DNA from: JAYZAP01 sp964645285
GTDB lineage: Bacteria > Pseudomonadota > Alphaproteobacteria > JAAXGF01
NCBI GenBank assembly: GCA_964645285.1
Contig: CAZYDR010000059.1
Location: forward strand, 1-22,730
DNA: 22,730 bases
Direction of reading: 5' to 3'
Shown: piece after piece, positions 13,974 through 22,616 of the stretch
Layout of the letters: each line of letters begins with the position of its first letter
Position numbering within the stretch: the first letter of the stretch is position 1
Program-made: the position numbers and the translations under genes
Notes under the pieces: model-generated
What the model saw: only the letters and a program-made list of their open reading frames with translations
The model's database searches: none
Told to the model about the DNA's origin: nothing

Positions 13974-14086
13974 TGTTCTTTTTCCATCAATTTTCTTGCG
14001 CTACAAAATATAAAAAATGGGTTAAAATAACGCCTTAGTCCAAATTTTTGCGTTGTTAACTATTTTGATACATAACGGGAACAAAG

Positions 14087-14115
14087 TTGACCTCGGCCTC
14101 ACACATGCCTAAACT
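14087..14115 (+). promoter_or_regulatory. Sigma70-type promoter of the class II ribonucleotide reductase gene
   Basis: TTGACC (14087-14092) and TAAACT (14110-14115) are separated by 17 bases. A start near 14122 would give a leader of about 26 bases to the ATG at 14148, too short for a cobalamin riboswitch. The AT-rich stretch just upstream could act as an UP element. Confidence 0.55.
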
Positions 14116-14147
14116 CATAGGTTCCGGCCCCCTTTAACGGACGTGTC

Positions 14148-16454
14148 ATGCCTGATATCGCGCCAATTTCCCTGCAGATCTGGGATATGAAATACCGCCT
14201 CAAGGCGGCGGGCGGCGAACCGTTGGACGCAACCATCGATGACAGCTGGCGCCGCGTCGCCCGGGCCCTGACCGCGCCCGAGGGTGATGCCGATGGTTGG
14301 GCGCGGCGTTTCGAACAGGCGTTAGCCGATTTTCGCTTCCTGCCGGCCGGGCGAATTCTCGCCGGCGCCGGGGCCGATCGTTCGGTGACCCTGTTCAACT
14401 GCTTCGTCATGGGCGAGATCCCCGACGACATGACCGGCATCTTTGAGCATCTCAAGGAGGCCGCTCTGACCATGCAGCAGGGCGGCGGCATCGGCTACGA
14501 CTTCTCGACGCTGCGGCCCAAGGGCGCGGTGGTCAAAGGGGTCGGCGCCGACGCTTCGGGACCGCTGTCTTTCATGGACGTGTGGGATGCCATGTGCCGC
14601 ACCATCATGAGCGCCGGCCACCGCCGCGGCGCCATGATGGCGACGCTCCGTTGCGATCACCCGGACATCGAGGCTTTCATCGACGCCAAGCGCGAGCCCG
14701 GCCGCTTGCGCATGTTCAATCTCTCGGTGCTGGTAAGCGATAATTTCATGGATGCGGTGCGCAACGACCGGGCCTGGGAGCTGACCTTCGACGGTGTCGT
14801 TCACGGCAGTGTCTCGGCCCGCGAGTTGTGGGACAAGATCATGCGGGCGACCTACGCCTATGCCGAGCCCGGCGTCATCTTCATCGACCGCATCAACCGC
14901 CGCAATCCACTGGCTTATGCCGAGACCATCCACGCGACCAATCCCTGTGGCGAGCAGCCGTTACCGCCCTATGGCGCCTGCCTGTTGGGGTCAATCAATC
15001 TGGCGCGCCTCGTCGAGGCGCCGTTCGAGGCTGACGCCACTCTCGATTTGGCGGCCCTTGATGATCTGACCCGCACCGCCGTGCGCATGCTCGACAACGC
15101 TATCGACGTCTCCAACTTCCCGCTCGAGGCTCAGGCCCGCGAGGCCCAGGCCAAGCGCCGTATCGGCCTCGGCGTTACCGGCCTGGCCGACGCCTTGATC
15201 ATGTGCGGCGCGCGCTATGGCTCCGACGCCTCCATCGCGCTGGTCGATGAGTGGATGCACGCACTGCAGCGCGCCGCCTACCTGGCATCGACCGAACTGG
15301 CGGCCGAGAAGGGCGCCTTTCCGCTCTACGACGCCGAGGCCTATCTTGCCACCGAGGCGACCCAGGGCCTCGATGACGATATTCGCGAAGCCATCGCCAA
15401 GCACGGCATCCGCAACGCCTTGCTTACCTCGGTGGCGCCCACGGGCACTATTTCCCTGCTCGCCGATAACGTCTCCTCGGGGCTCGAGCCGGTGTTCAGC
15501 TATTCCTACACGCGCAATCTGCTGCTGCCCGACGGCAGCCACAGCGTTGAGGAGGTCAGCGACTACGCCTATCGCCTGTTCCATCGCCTTCATGGCGACA
15601 GCGCACCCTTGCCCGACGCCTTCGTCGATGTCGAGCATCTCACACCCATGGACCACCTGCGGGTCCAGGCGGCGGTCCAGGCACGGGTCGACAGCTCGAT
15701 TTCCAAGACCATCAATGTCGCCGAGGGCATCGCCTTCGACGACTTCAAGAATATCTACCATCAGGCCTACGCCATGGGCTGCAAGGGCTGCACCACCTAC
15801 CGGCCCAACCCGGTAACCGGGGCGGTGCTTGAGACCAAGCCCGAGGACGACGGACGCCAGGCCGAACTGCCGCTCAAAACTCAGTCGCCGCCGGACTATC
15901 ACTTCGAGGCCGGCGGCGTGGTCTACATGACTCAGCCTCTGAGCCGCCCGGAGGAGCTGCCCGGCGCCACCTACAAGGTGCGCTGGCCGGAGAGCGACCA
16001 CGCCATGTACATCACCATCAACGACATCATCGTGGACGGCCGGCGCCGGCCCTTCGAGATGTTCGTCAATTCCAAGAACATGGAGCACTACGCCTGGACC
16101 GTGGCCCTCACGCGCATGATCAGCGCCGTGTTCCGCCGCGGGGGCGATGTCTCCTTCGTGGTCGATGAGCTCAAGGCGGTGTTCGACCCGCGCGGCGGCC
16201 AGTGGGTCGAGGGCCGCTACGTGCCGTCGATTCTGGCGGCCATCGGTGACGTCATCGAGCGCCACATGATCGATATCGGCTTCATGCCGGCGCCGGACGC
16301 CAAATCCCCGGCCGCCGAGTCCCTGCGCAAGGCCGCCGGCGACGAGACCGTGGACAGCCGCTTCCGGCGCTGCCCGAAATGCTCCATGCCCAGCCTGATC
16401 CACCAGGAAGGCTGCGACATGTGCACCTCTTGCGGGTATAGCAAGTGTGCGTGA
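14148..16454 (+). CDS. nrdJ: Class II (adenosylcobalamin-dependent) ribonucleotide reductase
   Basis: This 768-residue protein carries the class II set: C85 (LFNCF) and C278 (GACLLGSIN) as the expected redox pair, and the active-site NPCGE with N265, C267 (thiyl radical) and E269. The C-terminal tail CPKCSMPSLIHQEGCDMC...CGYSKC has the Cys clusters that re-reduce the active site. It makes deoxyribonucleotides with oxygen-independent radical chemistry started by coenzyme B12. The gene stands alone with its own promoter. It is convergent with the MttB-family gene, six bases apart. The GC content and codon style match the neighbours, so I see no sign of transfer. Confidence 0.96.
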   Translation: MPDIAPISLQIWDMKYRLKAAGGEPLDATIDDSWRRVARALTAPEGDADGWARRFEQALADFRFLPAGRILAGAGADRSVTLFNCFVMGEIPDDMTGIFEHLKEAALTMQQGGGIGYDFSTLRPKGAVVKGVGADASGPLSFMDVWDAMCRTIMSAGHRRGAMMATLRCDHPDIEAFIDAKREPGRLRMFNLSVLVSDNFMDAVRNDRAWELTFDGVVHGSVSARELWDKIMRATYAYAEPGVIFIDRINRRNPLAYAETIHATNPCGEQPLPPYGACLLGSINLARLVEAPFEADATLDLAALDDLTRTAVRMLDNAIDVSNFPLEAQAREAQAKRRIGLGVTGLADALIMCGARYGSDASIALVDEWMHALQRAAYLASTELAAEKGAFPLYDAEAYLATEATQGLDDDIREAIAKHGIRNALLTSVAPTGTISLLADNVSSGLEPVFSYSYTRNLLLPDGSHSVEEVSDYAYRLFHRLHGDSAPLPDAFVDVEHLTPMDHLRVQAAVQARVDSSISKTINVAEGIAFDDFKNIYHQAYAMGCKGCTTYRPNPVTGAVLETKPEDDGRQAELPLKTQSPPDYHFEAGGVVYMTQPLSRPEELPGATYKVRWPESDHAMYITINDIIVDGRRRPFEMFVNSKNMEHYAWTVALTRMISAVFRRGGDVSFVVDELKAVFDPRGGQWVEGRYVPSILAAIGDVIERHMIDIGFMPAPDAKSPAAESLRKAAGDETVDSRFRRCPKCSMPSLIHQEGCDMCTSCGYSKCA

Positions 16455-16460
16455 GGAGAC

Positions 16461-18020
16461 CTACCAGCGCCCACATGCAGGCGCCATGGCCGCGGTTTCC
16501 AGTTTGATCGGATAGCGCGCGCGGATGGCGGCGTCGGTTTTGCTGTCGATGTAATCGGGATAATGGGTCGAGAGCAGCTCGCGGACACGCTCGCGGGCCC
16601 GCATCCGCATGTCCGGGACGCCGGCTTCTTCCCAGATTTTCGGCGGGCCGCGGTCGGCTAGGTCCGGATAGAGGTATTCGGTTTCCATGAGCCTCAGGGT
16701 CTGGTTGTGGCCGAGGAAGTGGCCGGAGTCTTCGGCGACTTCGGCAATCACGTCCACCGACAGGGTCTCGTCGCTGACCTCGATGCCGCGCACCGTGCGA
16801 AGCACCTGGCCGAGCATTTCGTTGTCCATGACCACGGTCTCGAAGGAGCAGCCCATGATGCTGGCCAGCATGCCGGCGGATTCGTAGATCAGATTGGCCC
16901 CGGCGAGGCCGGCCAGGGCCGTGGTGATGCCCTTCTCGTAGCCGGCCTGGAAGTCGGGCAGCTTGGAATCGCTCATGCCGGCGGCGACGCCGCTGGGCAG
17001 GCCGTAGTAGTTTAGCACCTGGGCGGCGCCGGCCATCAGCAGCGCCTCCTCGCCACCGCCACCGGAGAACGAACCGGTGCGGAGATCCGTGGTGAAGGGG
17101 AAGGCGGTGAACATTATCGGATGGCCGGGCACGGCGAAATTGACCATCAGCACCCCGGCGATGGTCTCTGCCAGGGTCTGGACCAGAGCGCCGGCCAGGG
17201 CCGCCGGCGCGGTGGCGCCGGCCTGGGCGGCGACGACCATCTTGATGGGCATGCCGAGGCGCGCGGCGGCCAGGGCGACTTCGCTGTTGTCGTAGCCGAA
17301 ACGCAGTGGCGAGACTACGGCGGTGGTATGGGCCTGGCAAAAGGCGCGCTCGGCGAAGCGACCCTCGCCGCCGAGGATCATATCGTACATATCGACCGCC
17401 GGAGCGACGCCGGAGGCGTCGTTGAAGCTAATACCGAAGTGTTTGGTGGTACCGGCGGCGCAGGCATAGGCCTTGTTGATGTCCATCTCGAAGCCGACCA
17501 GCTCGGTCGGGGCCACGGTGCGGCCGAACCAGTGGACGTTAGTCATGCGGTCGATCAGGCGGGCGAAGTCGTAAAGATCGACCACGGTCGAGGGCCGGTA
17601 GCGTCCGGTTTCGAAATCGGGCACCTGAACACCGGCGCCGGCGGTGCCGAAGTGGACCCGGGCGCCGCCGATCTCCATGTCGTGGGCGCTATCGCGGCCG
17701 TGGAGTAGGAATTCCTTGGCGCAGCCGTTCAGCATGTCCTCGACCAGAGCGCGGGGGAACAGCAGGCGGCCCGTATCGCTCAGGGTGCAGCCGTGGGCCA
17801 GCGCCATGGCCTCGACCTCGGGAATAGGGTCGGCCATGCCGACGTTGGCAAGCACGTCGAGAACGGCGCCGTGAATGCGCTTGATGTCCGGGTCCGACAG
17901 GGGCTGGAAACTGCCGCCGGTCATGCCCGGCGTAACGACGCGTCCGGCCCTGGCGGTCATATCCTCGCGTTTGGCGTGGCGCGAGGCGCGGCCTGCTCTT
18001 CGTCCTGTGTTGGCCGTCAT
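16461..18020 (-). CDS. Trimethylamine methyltransferase (MttB) superfamily protein, non-pyrrolysine type
   Basis: This 519-residue reading frame belongs to the MttB superfamily. Recognisable blocks are FQPLSDPDIKRIHGAVLDVL near residue 38, HFGTAGAGVQV, GYDNSEVALAAARLGMPIK, the FSGGGGEEALLMAGAAQ region near 314-330, and ETEYLYPDLADR near the C-terminus. True trimethylamine enzymes contain one in-frame TAG for pyrrolysine; this frame has none, so it resembles the larger glycine-betaine-type group that methylates a corrinoid protein from a quaternary amine. No corrinoid protein or reductive activator gene is in the window, so the substrate is unknown. The ATG overlaps the chaC stop by 4 nt. The gene ends in TAG. 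Confidence 0.88.
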   Translation of the reverse strand: MTANTGRRAGRASRHAKREDMTARAGRVVTPGMTGGSFQPLSDPDIKRIHGAVLDVLANVGMADPIPEVEAMALAHGCTLSDTGRLLFPRALVEDMLNGCAKEFLLHGRDSAHDMEIGGARVHFGTAGAGVQVPDFETGRYRPSTVVDLYDFARLIDRMTNVHWFGRTVAPTELVGFEMDINKAYACAAGTTKHFGISFNDASGVAPAVDMYDMILGGEGRFAERAFCQAHTTAVVSPLRFGYDNSEVALAAARLGMPIKMVVAAQAGATAPAALAGALVQTLAETIAGVLMVNFAVPGHPIMFTAFPFTTDLRTGSFSGGGGEEALLMAGAAQVLNYYGLPSGVAAGMSDSKLPDFQAGYEKGITTALAGLAGANLIYESAGMLASIMGCSFETVVMDNEMLGQVLRTVRGIEVSDETLSVDVIAEVAEDSGHFLGHNQTLRLMETEYLYPDLADRGPPKIWEEAGVPDMRMRARERVRELLSTHYPDYIDSKTDAAIRARYPIKLETAAMAPACGRW

Positions 18021-18565
18021 GGCGTATTCTCTCCATCAACTTCCAGCAATAGCTGGTGGATCGGTCCGTCGGCGATGCCCAATTCGTCGAGATGCTCTAC
18101 GGTGCTGCGCAGATAATTCGGGTTGTCGCCCGAGACTCCCACGCCATCGCGGATGACCTGCGCGGCCTCGGCTACGGGCAGGGTGCCGGCGTATTGCTCG
18201 TGGCCGGGATCGGCGACGTAGCAAACAGTTTCGATGCGCTGACCATTAATGGCCACGGGAATATTGCGCCGCTTGTAGACATGGGTCACCAGCTCGCGCT
18301 CGTCGAGGTAGGCGACGGTCGCCGCGGCGTCGGCGGCGGCCACGCGAAAGGCCCGGCCCCGGCAGGATCCGCCACGATCGAGGCCGAGGATCAGGCCCGG
18401 TCGCTCGCGGCTGCCCCGGTGGTGTACCGAGTAGATGCAAAACGCCCGGTGATAGCCATGGAGCAAGGCCGCCGCCGCATCCACATAGGGGAAGCCGGGG
18501 CGCCACATGATCGAGCCGTAGCCGAAGACCCAAATGTCATGGTTTGTTGTCGAGGTGCCAGCCAT
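18017..18565 (-). CDS. chaC: ChaC-like gamma-glutamylcyclotransferase
   Basis: This 182-residue protein has the substrate-binding loop VFGYGSIMWRPGFPY at about 13-27. YLDERELVTHVYKRR near 85-99 carries the likely catalytic Glu, and YAGTLPVAEAAQVI and SGDNPNYLRSTVEHL are ChaC blocks near the end. The family releases 5-oxoproline from glutathione or gamma-glutamyl compounds. It shares ATGA with the MttB-family gene downstream, so the two are translationally coupled; no functional link between them is obvious. A 99-base divergent region separates it from the DUF2125 gene. Confidence 0.92.
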   Translation of the reverse strand: MAGTSTTNHDIWVFGYGSIMWRPGFPYVDAAAALLHGYHRAFCIYSVHHRGSRERPGLILGLDRGGSCRGRAFRVAAADAAATVAYLDERELVTHVYKRRNIPVAINGQRIETVCYVADPGHEQYAGTLPVAEAAQVIRDGVGVSGDNPNYLRSTVEHLDELGIADGPIHQLLLEVDGENTP

Positions 18566-18606
18566 AACTAACCTTGTTAGCCGCCGTTGCGGCAGCGCGC
18601 AAGCCC

Positions 18607-18635
18607 TCGACCGCCCGGTGTTGGCGGTCTATAAG
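18607..18635 (+). promoter_or_regulatory. Probable promoter of the DUF2125 gene
   Basis: TCGACC (18607-18612) and TATAAG (18630-18635) are 17 bases apart. The -10 box is strong and the -35 box is moderate. Transcription near 18642 gives a leader of about 23 bases to the ATG at 18665, which favours that start over the TTG at 18656. Confidence 0.5.
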
Positions 18636-18664
18636 GCGGGCTGTTTCTCACACTCTTGGTTGCC

Positions 18665-19672
18665 ATGCGCTTTCGCCACGTCCTCATCGCCCTCGTTGCC
18701 GTCGCGGTCCTTATTCCCGCCGGCTACACTGCCTATTGGTTCGATGTCGCCGCCTCGGTGCGCGAGAGCATCGCCGATTGGGCCGAGGCGCGCCGGGCCG
18801 AGGGTTTTCTGGTGGTCCATGGCGAAGTGGCGGTCAGTGGCTTTCCCGGGCGGCTGATTGCCCGGGTCGAGGCGCCGGCGGTGGCCCGGCCCGACGGTAA
18901 GCCGGCGTGGTGGTGGCGCGGTGATCGGCTTATCGCCGAGGCGGCCCCCTGGGCGCCCACCGTGATCACGGTGATCCTGCCGAGGGATATGGGTCTCAAA
19001 TATCGCCGCCATGACGACGACCGCGAGGTTACGGCCACACTTGAGAGTGGAACGGCCTGGGTGACCCAGGAGGGCGGCGTCGCCCAGCACATCACCATGG
19101 AGGCCACTGGCATCGACGCCATGACGCCTCGCGGCCCGGCGGCACTGGTGCGTTTCGATGGCGAGGCCTGGCGCGGCGAAGGCGAAACCATCGAGATTGT
19201 CTTCGACGCCCGCCGCCTGATCCTGACCCCCGACGCTGACGGTCCTCTGGGCCGCGAGGTGACGACTGTTGCCGCAGCCGCGACCGTAACCGGCGCGTTG
19301 CCCGAGACGTCTGACCGGGCGGCTCTGGCGGCGTGGAGCAAAGCCGGCGGCACGGTTGAACTGCGGTCCCTGGGGGTTGAGTGGGGCGGCCTGGCGATCG
19401 AAGCCGAGGGCACCATGACATTGGACCAGATGCTACGGCCTCAGGCGGCGCTCACCGCCCGGGTCGCCGGCTATGGCGATGCCCTCGATGCCTTCGCCAC
19501 GGCCGGCGCCATGCGCGCGGGCGACGCCTCCATGGCCAAGACGTTTCTCAATATCATGGCCAAGACGATTTCCGGCCGCCGGGTTATTGAAGTGGCGCTT
19601 ACCGCCCAGGACGGAACCCTCTATGCCGGCCCGATACCCCTGGTCAAACTCAAGCCGGTATTGCCGGAGTAG
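18665..19672 (+). CDS. DUF2125 domain protein, exported or membrane-anchored
   Basis: From ATG 18665 the protein has 335 residues. It begins MRFRHVLIALVAVAVLIPAG, a signal peptide or anchor. The block YWFDVAASVRESIADWAEARRAEGF, split here as YWFDVAASVRE and WAEARRAEGF, followed by VSGFPGRL, is the hallmark of DUF2125 proteins. The rest is a beta-rich repeat fold, probably periplasmic. The function is unknown. TTG 18656 is an alternative start adding three residues. The gene is exactly convergent with the prephenate dehydrogenase gene: their stop codons abut with no spacer (TAGCTA at 19670-19675). Confidence 0.85.
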   Translation: MRFRHVLIALVAVAVLIPAGYTAYWFDVAASVRESIADWAEARRAEGFLVVHGEVAVSGFPGRLIARVEAPAVARPDGKPAWWWRGDRLIAEAAPWAPTVITVILPRDMGLKYRRHDDDREVTATLESGTAWVTQEGGVAQHITMEATGIDAMTPRGPAALVRFDGEAWRGEGETIEIVFDARRLILTPDADGPLGREVTTVAAAATVTGALPETSDRAALAAWSKAGGTVELRSLGVEWGGLAIEAEGTMTLDQMLRPQAALTARVAGYGDALDAFATAGAMRAGDASMAKTFLNIMAKTISGRRVIEVALTAQDGTLYAGPIPLVKLKPVLPE

Positions 19673-20593
19673 CTACTCTTCGTCCGGCTCCGTCGCCTTG
19701 AAGGTGCCTGCCTGATGGGCGTCGATGACACCGCGGCGTAGTTCGCGGGTGCGGGTGAAATGATCTTCCAACGTAGCGCCTTCGCCCCGGCGGATGGCCC
19801 GCTGCAGCGCTGTTAGGTCCTCAGTGAAACGGCCCAATACGTCGAGCACTGCGTCGCGGTTCTTGAGGAAAACGTCGCGCCACATGACTGGATCAGAGGC
19901 GGCGATGCGGGTAAAGTCGCGGAAGCCGCCGGCAGAAAACTTGACCACCTCTTTTTGCAGGTGGTCTTCCAGGTCGGTGGCGGTGCCGACGATGGTGTAG
20001 GCGATAAGATGGGGCAGGTGTGAGGTGATGGCCAGCACCTGATCGTGGTGCGCGGCGTCCATGATCTCCACCGTGCTGCCGGCCTGGCGCCACAAGGCGG
20101 CAACCAGCTCGACCGCGTCCTCGTCGGTGCCCGGCGGCGGCGTAAGTACGCACCAGCGGCCCTCGAACAGGCTGTCGAAGCCCGACCCCGGGCCGGAATT
20201 CTCGGTTCCCGCCACTGGATGACCGGGCACCAGATGCACGCCCTTGGGAAGATAGGGCACCACGTCGGCCATGACCGAGGATTTGGTGGATCCCACATCG
20301 GTGACGATGGCGCCGGGCTTCAACGCCGGGCCGATGGCTTCGGCAACGGCCTTGTAGGCGCCGAGCGGCGTGCTCAGTACGATCAAGTCAGCGTCTTCCA
20401 CCGCCGCCGCCGGATCGTTGGTGACGCTATCGGCGAGGTCGAGATCGCGCACCGTGGCTAGGGTTTCGTCCCGGCGGGCGCAGGCGACTAGGTGTGCGGC
20501 CAGGCCGTCGCGGCGGATAACCCGGGCGAGGGACGAGCCGATCAACCCAATGCCGATCAGGGCGACGCGCTGGAACAGGGGTTTCTCCGTCAT
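19673..20593 (-). CDS. tyrA: Prephenate/arogenate (cyclohexadienyl) dehydrogenase
   Basis: This 306-residue protein has no chorismate mutase or ACT extension. The Rossmann motif is IGIGLIGSSLAR (about 13-24). VTDVGSTKS near 97 and the catalytic-His block LVPGHPVAGTENSGPG near 117-132 are intact. It oxidatively decarboxylates prephenate or arogenate with NAD(P)+ in tyrosine synthesis; the sequence alone does not fix the substrate, so tyrC is an equally fair name. It lies three bases after hisC, in one operon with chorismate mutase, so the three genes run from chorismate to tyrosine. Confidence 0.93.
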   Translation of the reverse strand: MTEKPLFQRVALIGIGLIGSSLARVIRRDGLAAHLVACARRDETLATVRDLDLADSVTNDPAAAVEDADLIVLSTPLGAYKAVAEAIGPALKPGAIVTDVGSTKSSVMADVVPYLPKGVHLVPGHPVAGTENSGPGSGFDSLFEGRWCVLTPPPGTDEDAVELVAALWRQAGSTVEIMDAAHHDQVLAITSHLPHLIAYTIVGTATDLEDHLQKEVVKFSAGGFRDFTRIAASDPVMWRDVFLKNRDAVLDVLGRFTEDLTALQRAIRRGEGATLEDHFTRTRELRRGVIDAHQAGTFKATEPDEE

Positions 20594-20596
20594 GGC

Positions 20597-21703
20597 TTAT
20601 GGCGCCATGAACTCGCCCAGCACATCAACCAGCCGGCGCATGTCTTCTTCCAGGCCAATGCCGATACGCAGGCAGTCGGGCAGCTTGTAGCCACCCATTT
20701 CCCGCACCACCAGGCCATGCTCCAAAAGCACGGCGTTGGCGGCGTCGGCGGTCCGCGCATTGTGACCGGCCCGCTCGGGAAAGCGCACCAGAAGGAAATT
20801 GGCGACGCTCGGATAGACCGTCAGGCCGATCTTGCCCAATTCGTCGGCGACCCAGGGAAGCCAGCGGTCGTTGTGGCGCCGTGCCCCGTCGACGTGCTCC
20901 TGGTCGCTAACGGCGGCCAGGCCCGCAGCCAGGGCCGGACCGGTGACATTGAAAGGTCCGCGTACCCGGTTGAGCACATCGGCTATGGCTGCCGGACAAT
21001 AGGCCCAACCGAGACGCAAGCCGGCGAGGCCGAAAATCTTCGAGAATGTGCGGGTGATGACCACGTTGTCGTAGTCCTCGACCATGGAAAACCCGCCGTC
21101 GAAATCATCGACGCCGGCATATTCCGCGTAGGCTACATCAACCACCAACAGGGTGTCAGCCGGCAGGCCCTCGCGCAGGCGCCGGATTTCCGCACCCGGT
21201 ACATAGCTTGCGGTCGGGTTGTTGGGGTTGGCGATGAAGACGATCTTGGTGTTGTCGCCAGCGGCGGCAATAAAGCCGTCAATATCAGAACGGAGATCGG
21301 GTTCGGGCACGATTACCGGCATCGCCCCCGCCGCCATGGTGACGATGGGATAGACGAGAAAACCGAACTCACTCATCACCACGTTGTCGCCAGGTCCGGC
21401 ATAACAGCGGGCTAACAGGGACAGCAATTCGTCCGAACCGGCGCCGCAGACGATACGATCGGCATCCAGGCCGTGTTGGTCGGCCAGGGCCGAGCGCAGG
21501 GCGCTGGCGGCGCCGTCGGGATAGTGGTGTAGGAAATCGGCGCCCTGATTGTAGGCCTCAATCGCGAGGGGTGAGGCGCCGAGGGGCGATTCATTGGAGG
21601 CCAGGCGGGCCATCCGGCGCGTCGGCGCCGCCGGCGTCTTCGAGCCGCCGGGAACATAGGGCGTGATGTCGAGAATTTCCGACCGCGGGGTAGGCGTCGC
21701 CAT
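20597..21703 (-). CDS. hisC: Histidinol-phosphate/aromatic aminotransferase (HisC family)
   Basis: From ATG 21703 the protein has 368 residues, the family norm. PLP-binding features are SNESPLG near 36, NPNNPT at about 159-164, DVAYAEY, and the Schiff-base lysine K222 in TFSKIFGLAGLRLGW. HisC-family enzymes transaminate imidazole-acetol phosphate and often aromatic keto acids. Placed between chorismate mutase and the dehydrogenase, it probably serves aromatic amino acid synthesis, perhaps as a second HisC (inference). The frame is open further upstream to 22108, but that part overlaps the chorismate mutase gene and is a shadow. It starts one base after that gene's stop. Confidence 0.93.
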   Translation of the reverse strand: MATPTPRSEILDITPYVPGGSKTPAAPTRRMARLASNESPLGASPLAIEAYNQGADFLHHYPDGAASALRSALADQHGLDADRIVCGAGSDELLSLLARCYAGPGDNVVMSEFGFLVYPIVTMAAGAMPVIVPEPDLRSDIDGFIAAAGDNTKIVFIANPNNPTASYVPGAEIRRLREGLPADTLLVVDVAYAEYAGVDDFDGGFSMVEDYDNVVITRTFSKIFGLAGLRLGWAYCPAAIADVLNRVRGPFNVTGPALAAGLAAVSDQEHVDGARRHNDRWLPWVADELGKIGLTVYPSVANFLLVRFPERAGHNARTADAANAVLLEHGLVVREMGGYKLPDCLRIGIGLEEDMRRLVDVLGEFMAP

Positions 21704-21704
21704 A

Positions 21705-22583
21705 TCAGCCGCCGCCGGATTGTGATTTACCGATGGGCACCGCATAGCCGCCGAGACCGACAAAACGGATGATCTGTTCGCCGAGCTTGGCGGCGGCCGC
21801 ACCGAGCCGGGCATCGCCGTCGCCGACGAAATTCCCGACCTGGACCAGATGAAGCTGGGTCGGCGCCTTCTTGGTTTCGCTCCAGGCGGTGATATCAACG
21901 GCCGGCAGGCCGCTGGCGTCGAACGCCTGCTTGAGGCTATCCCGGCTAAGCCCGGCGCTTGCCTCGACGGCGATGAAGGAGACGTCGCCGCCGCTGGCTT
22001 CCTGTTCGGAAAGGGCGATGGCCAGGGCGCCGAGATCCTCGAACGGCTCGTGGTCGTGCTCGATGAACGGCAGACGGGCGATGATGCGCGGAATGTTGGC
22101 ACCGGCAAAAATCAGATGCGGCCACCAGGGCGCGGCGTCATCCTCGGCGGGAATGGGCAGAATGCCGATGGTGGCGGTGCCATCGACAACCGCGCGGATC
22201 ACCGGATTAGCGGTGCGGTGTAACGTGGCCTTGGTTGCCGAGCCGTATTGGTCGCGGGCCACATCCCAATAGCCGACGGATTTCTCAGGGGCGTGGACGG
22301 CGATGCTGAACGGACCCTGGAGCCGCGTCGTAGCGGCAATCAACTCGCGCCAGATGCGCACCACCACCGGTGCCGGAAAGCGGCCCCGATGCTGCGCCAC
22401 AAGACGGCGCAAGATACGTGCCTCGCGGGCCGGGCGTATGGTCAGATCACTCGGCGCCGCCTTTTTCAAGGCGCCGATTTGCTCGACGATGTCGACACGG
22501 CGCATGAGCAGCTCATGCATCTCGTCATCAATAACGTCGATGTCATCGCGCAGGTCGTCTATCGATCGCGAAGGAGCGGTCAT
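21705..22583 (-). CDS. Chorismate mutase (AroQ) with a decayed prephenate dehydratase/ACT-like tail
   Basis: From ATG 22583 the protein has 292 residues. Residues about 6-90 are an AroQ helical domain with the expected R12, R29 and K40 and the RPAREARIL block, so mutase activity (chorismate to prephenate) is likely. The remaining 200 residues resemble a shortened P-protein: YGSATKATLHRTANPVIRAV and GTATIGILPIPAEDD recall the AVxxGxADxGVVPIENS region without the ENS. VSFIAVEASAGLSRDSLKQA, then RFVGLGGY, recall the ACT domain. The dehydratase TRF motif and the ACT ESRP motif are not seen. It is first in an operon with hisC and tyrA. The upstream TTG 22631 lies before the predicted transcription start. 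Confidence 0.82.
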   Translation of the reverse strand: MTAPSRSIDDLRDDIDVIDDEMHELLMRRVDIVEQIGALKKAAPSDLTIRPAREARILRRLVAQHRGRFPAPVVVRIWRELIAATTRLQGPFSIAVHAPEKSVGYWDVARDQYGSATKATLHRTANPVIRAVVDGTATIGILPIPAEDDAAPWWPHLIFAGANIPRIIARLPFIEHDHEPFEDLGALAIALSEQEASGGDVSFIAVEASAGLSRDSLKQAFDASGLPAVDITAWSETKKAPTQLHLVQVGNFVGDGDARLGAAAAKLGEQIIRFVGLGGYAVPIGKSQSGGG

Positions 22584-22616
22584 GGCTTGGACTAGGGCTT
22601 GGAAAAGGGAGCGGTA

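Noticed and set aside
13998..14020. NrdR box upstream of the ribonucleotide reductase gene
   Set aside because: ACAAAATATA resembles only the left half of the consensus and no second box at the usual spacing is seen.
14116..14147. Cobalamin riboswitch in the reductase leader
   Set aside because: The leader from the predicted promoter is only about 26 bases and lacks the B12-box sequence.
14991..16403. Long minus-strand frame (470 residues) opposite the ribonucleotide reductase gene
   Set aside because: The plus-strand gene has all catalytic residues; this frame is a codon-bias shadow without recognisable domains.
16282..17340. Alternative minus-strand frame of 352 residues overlapping the MttB-family gene and the nrdJ end
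   Set aside because: It is Arg/Pro-rich, has no motif, and covers a region where the MttB frame is continuous and recognisable.
21704..22108. Extension of the hisC frame upstream to 22108
   Set aside because: It overlaps the chorismate mutase coding region in another frame; HisC homologues start near MATPTPRSEI, one base after the preceding stop.
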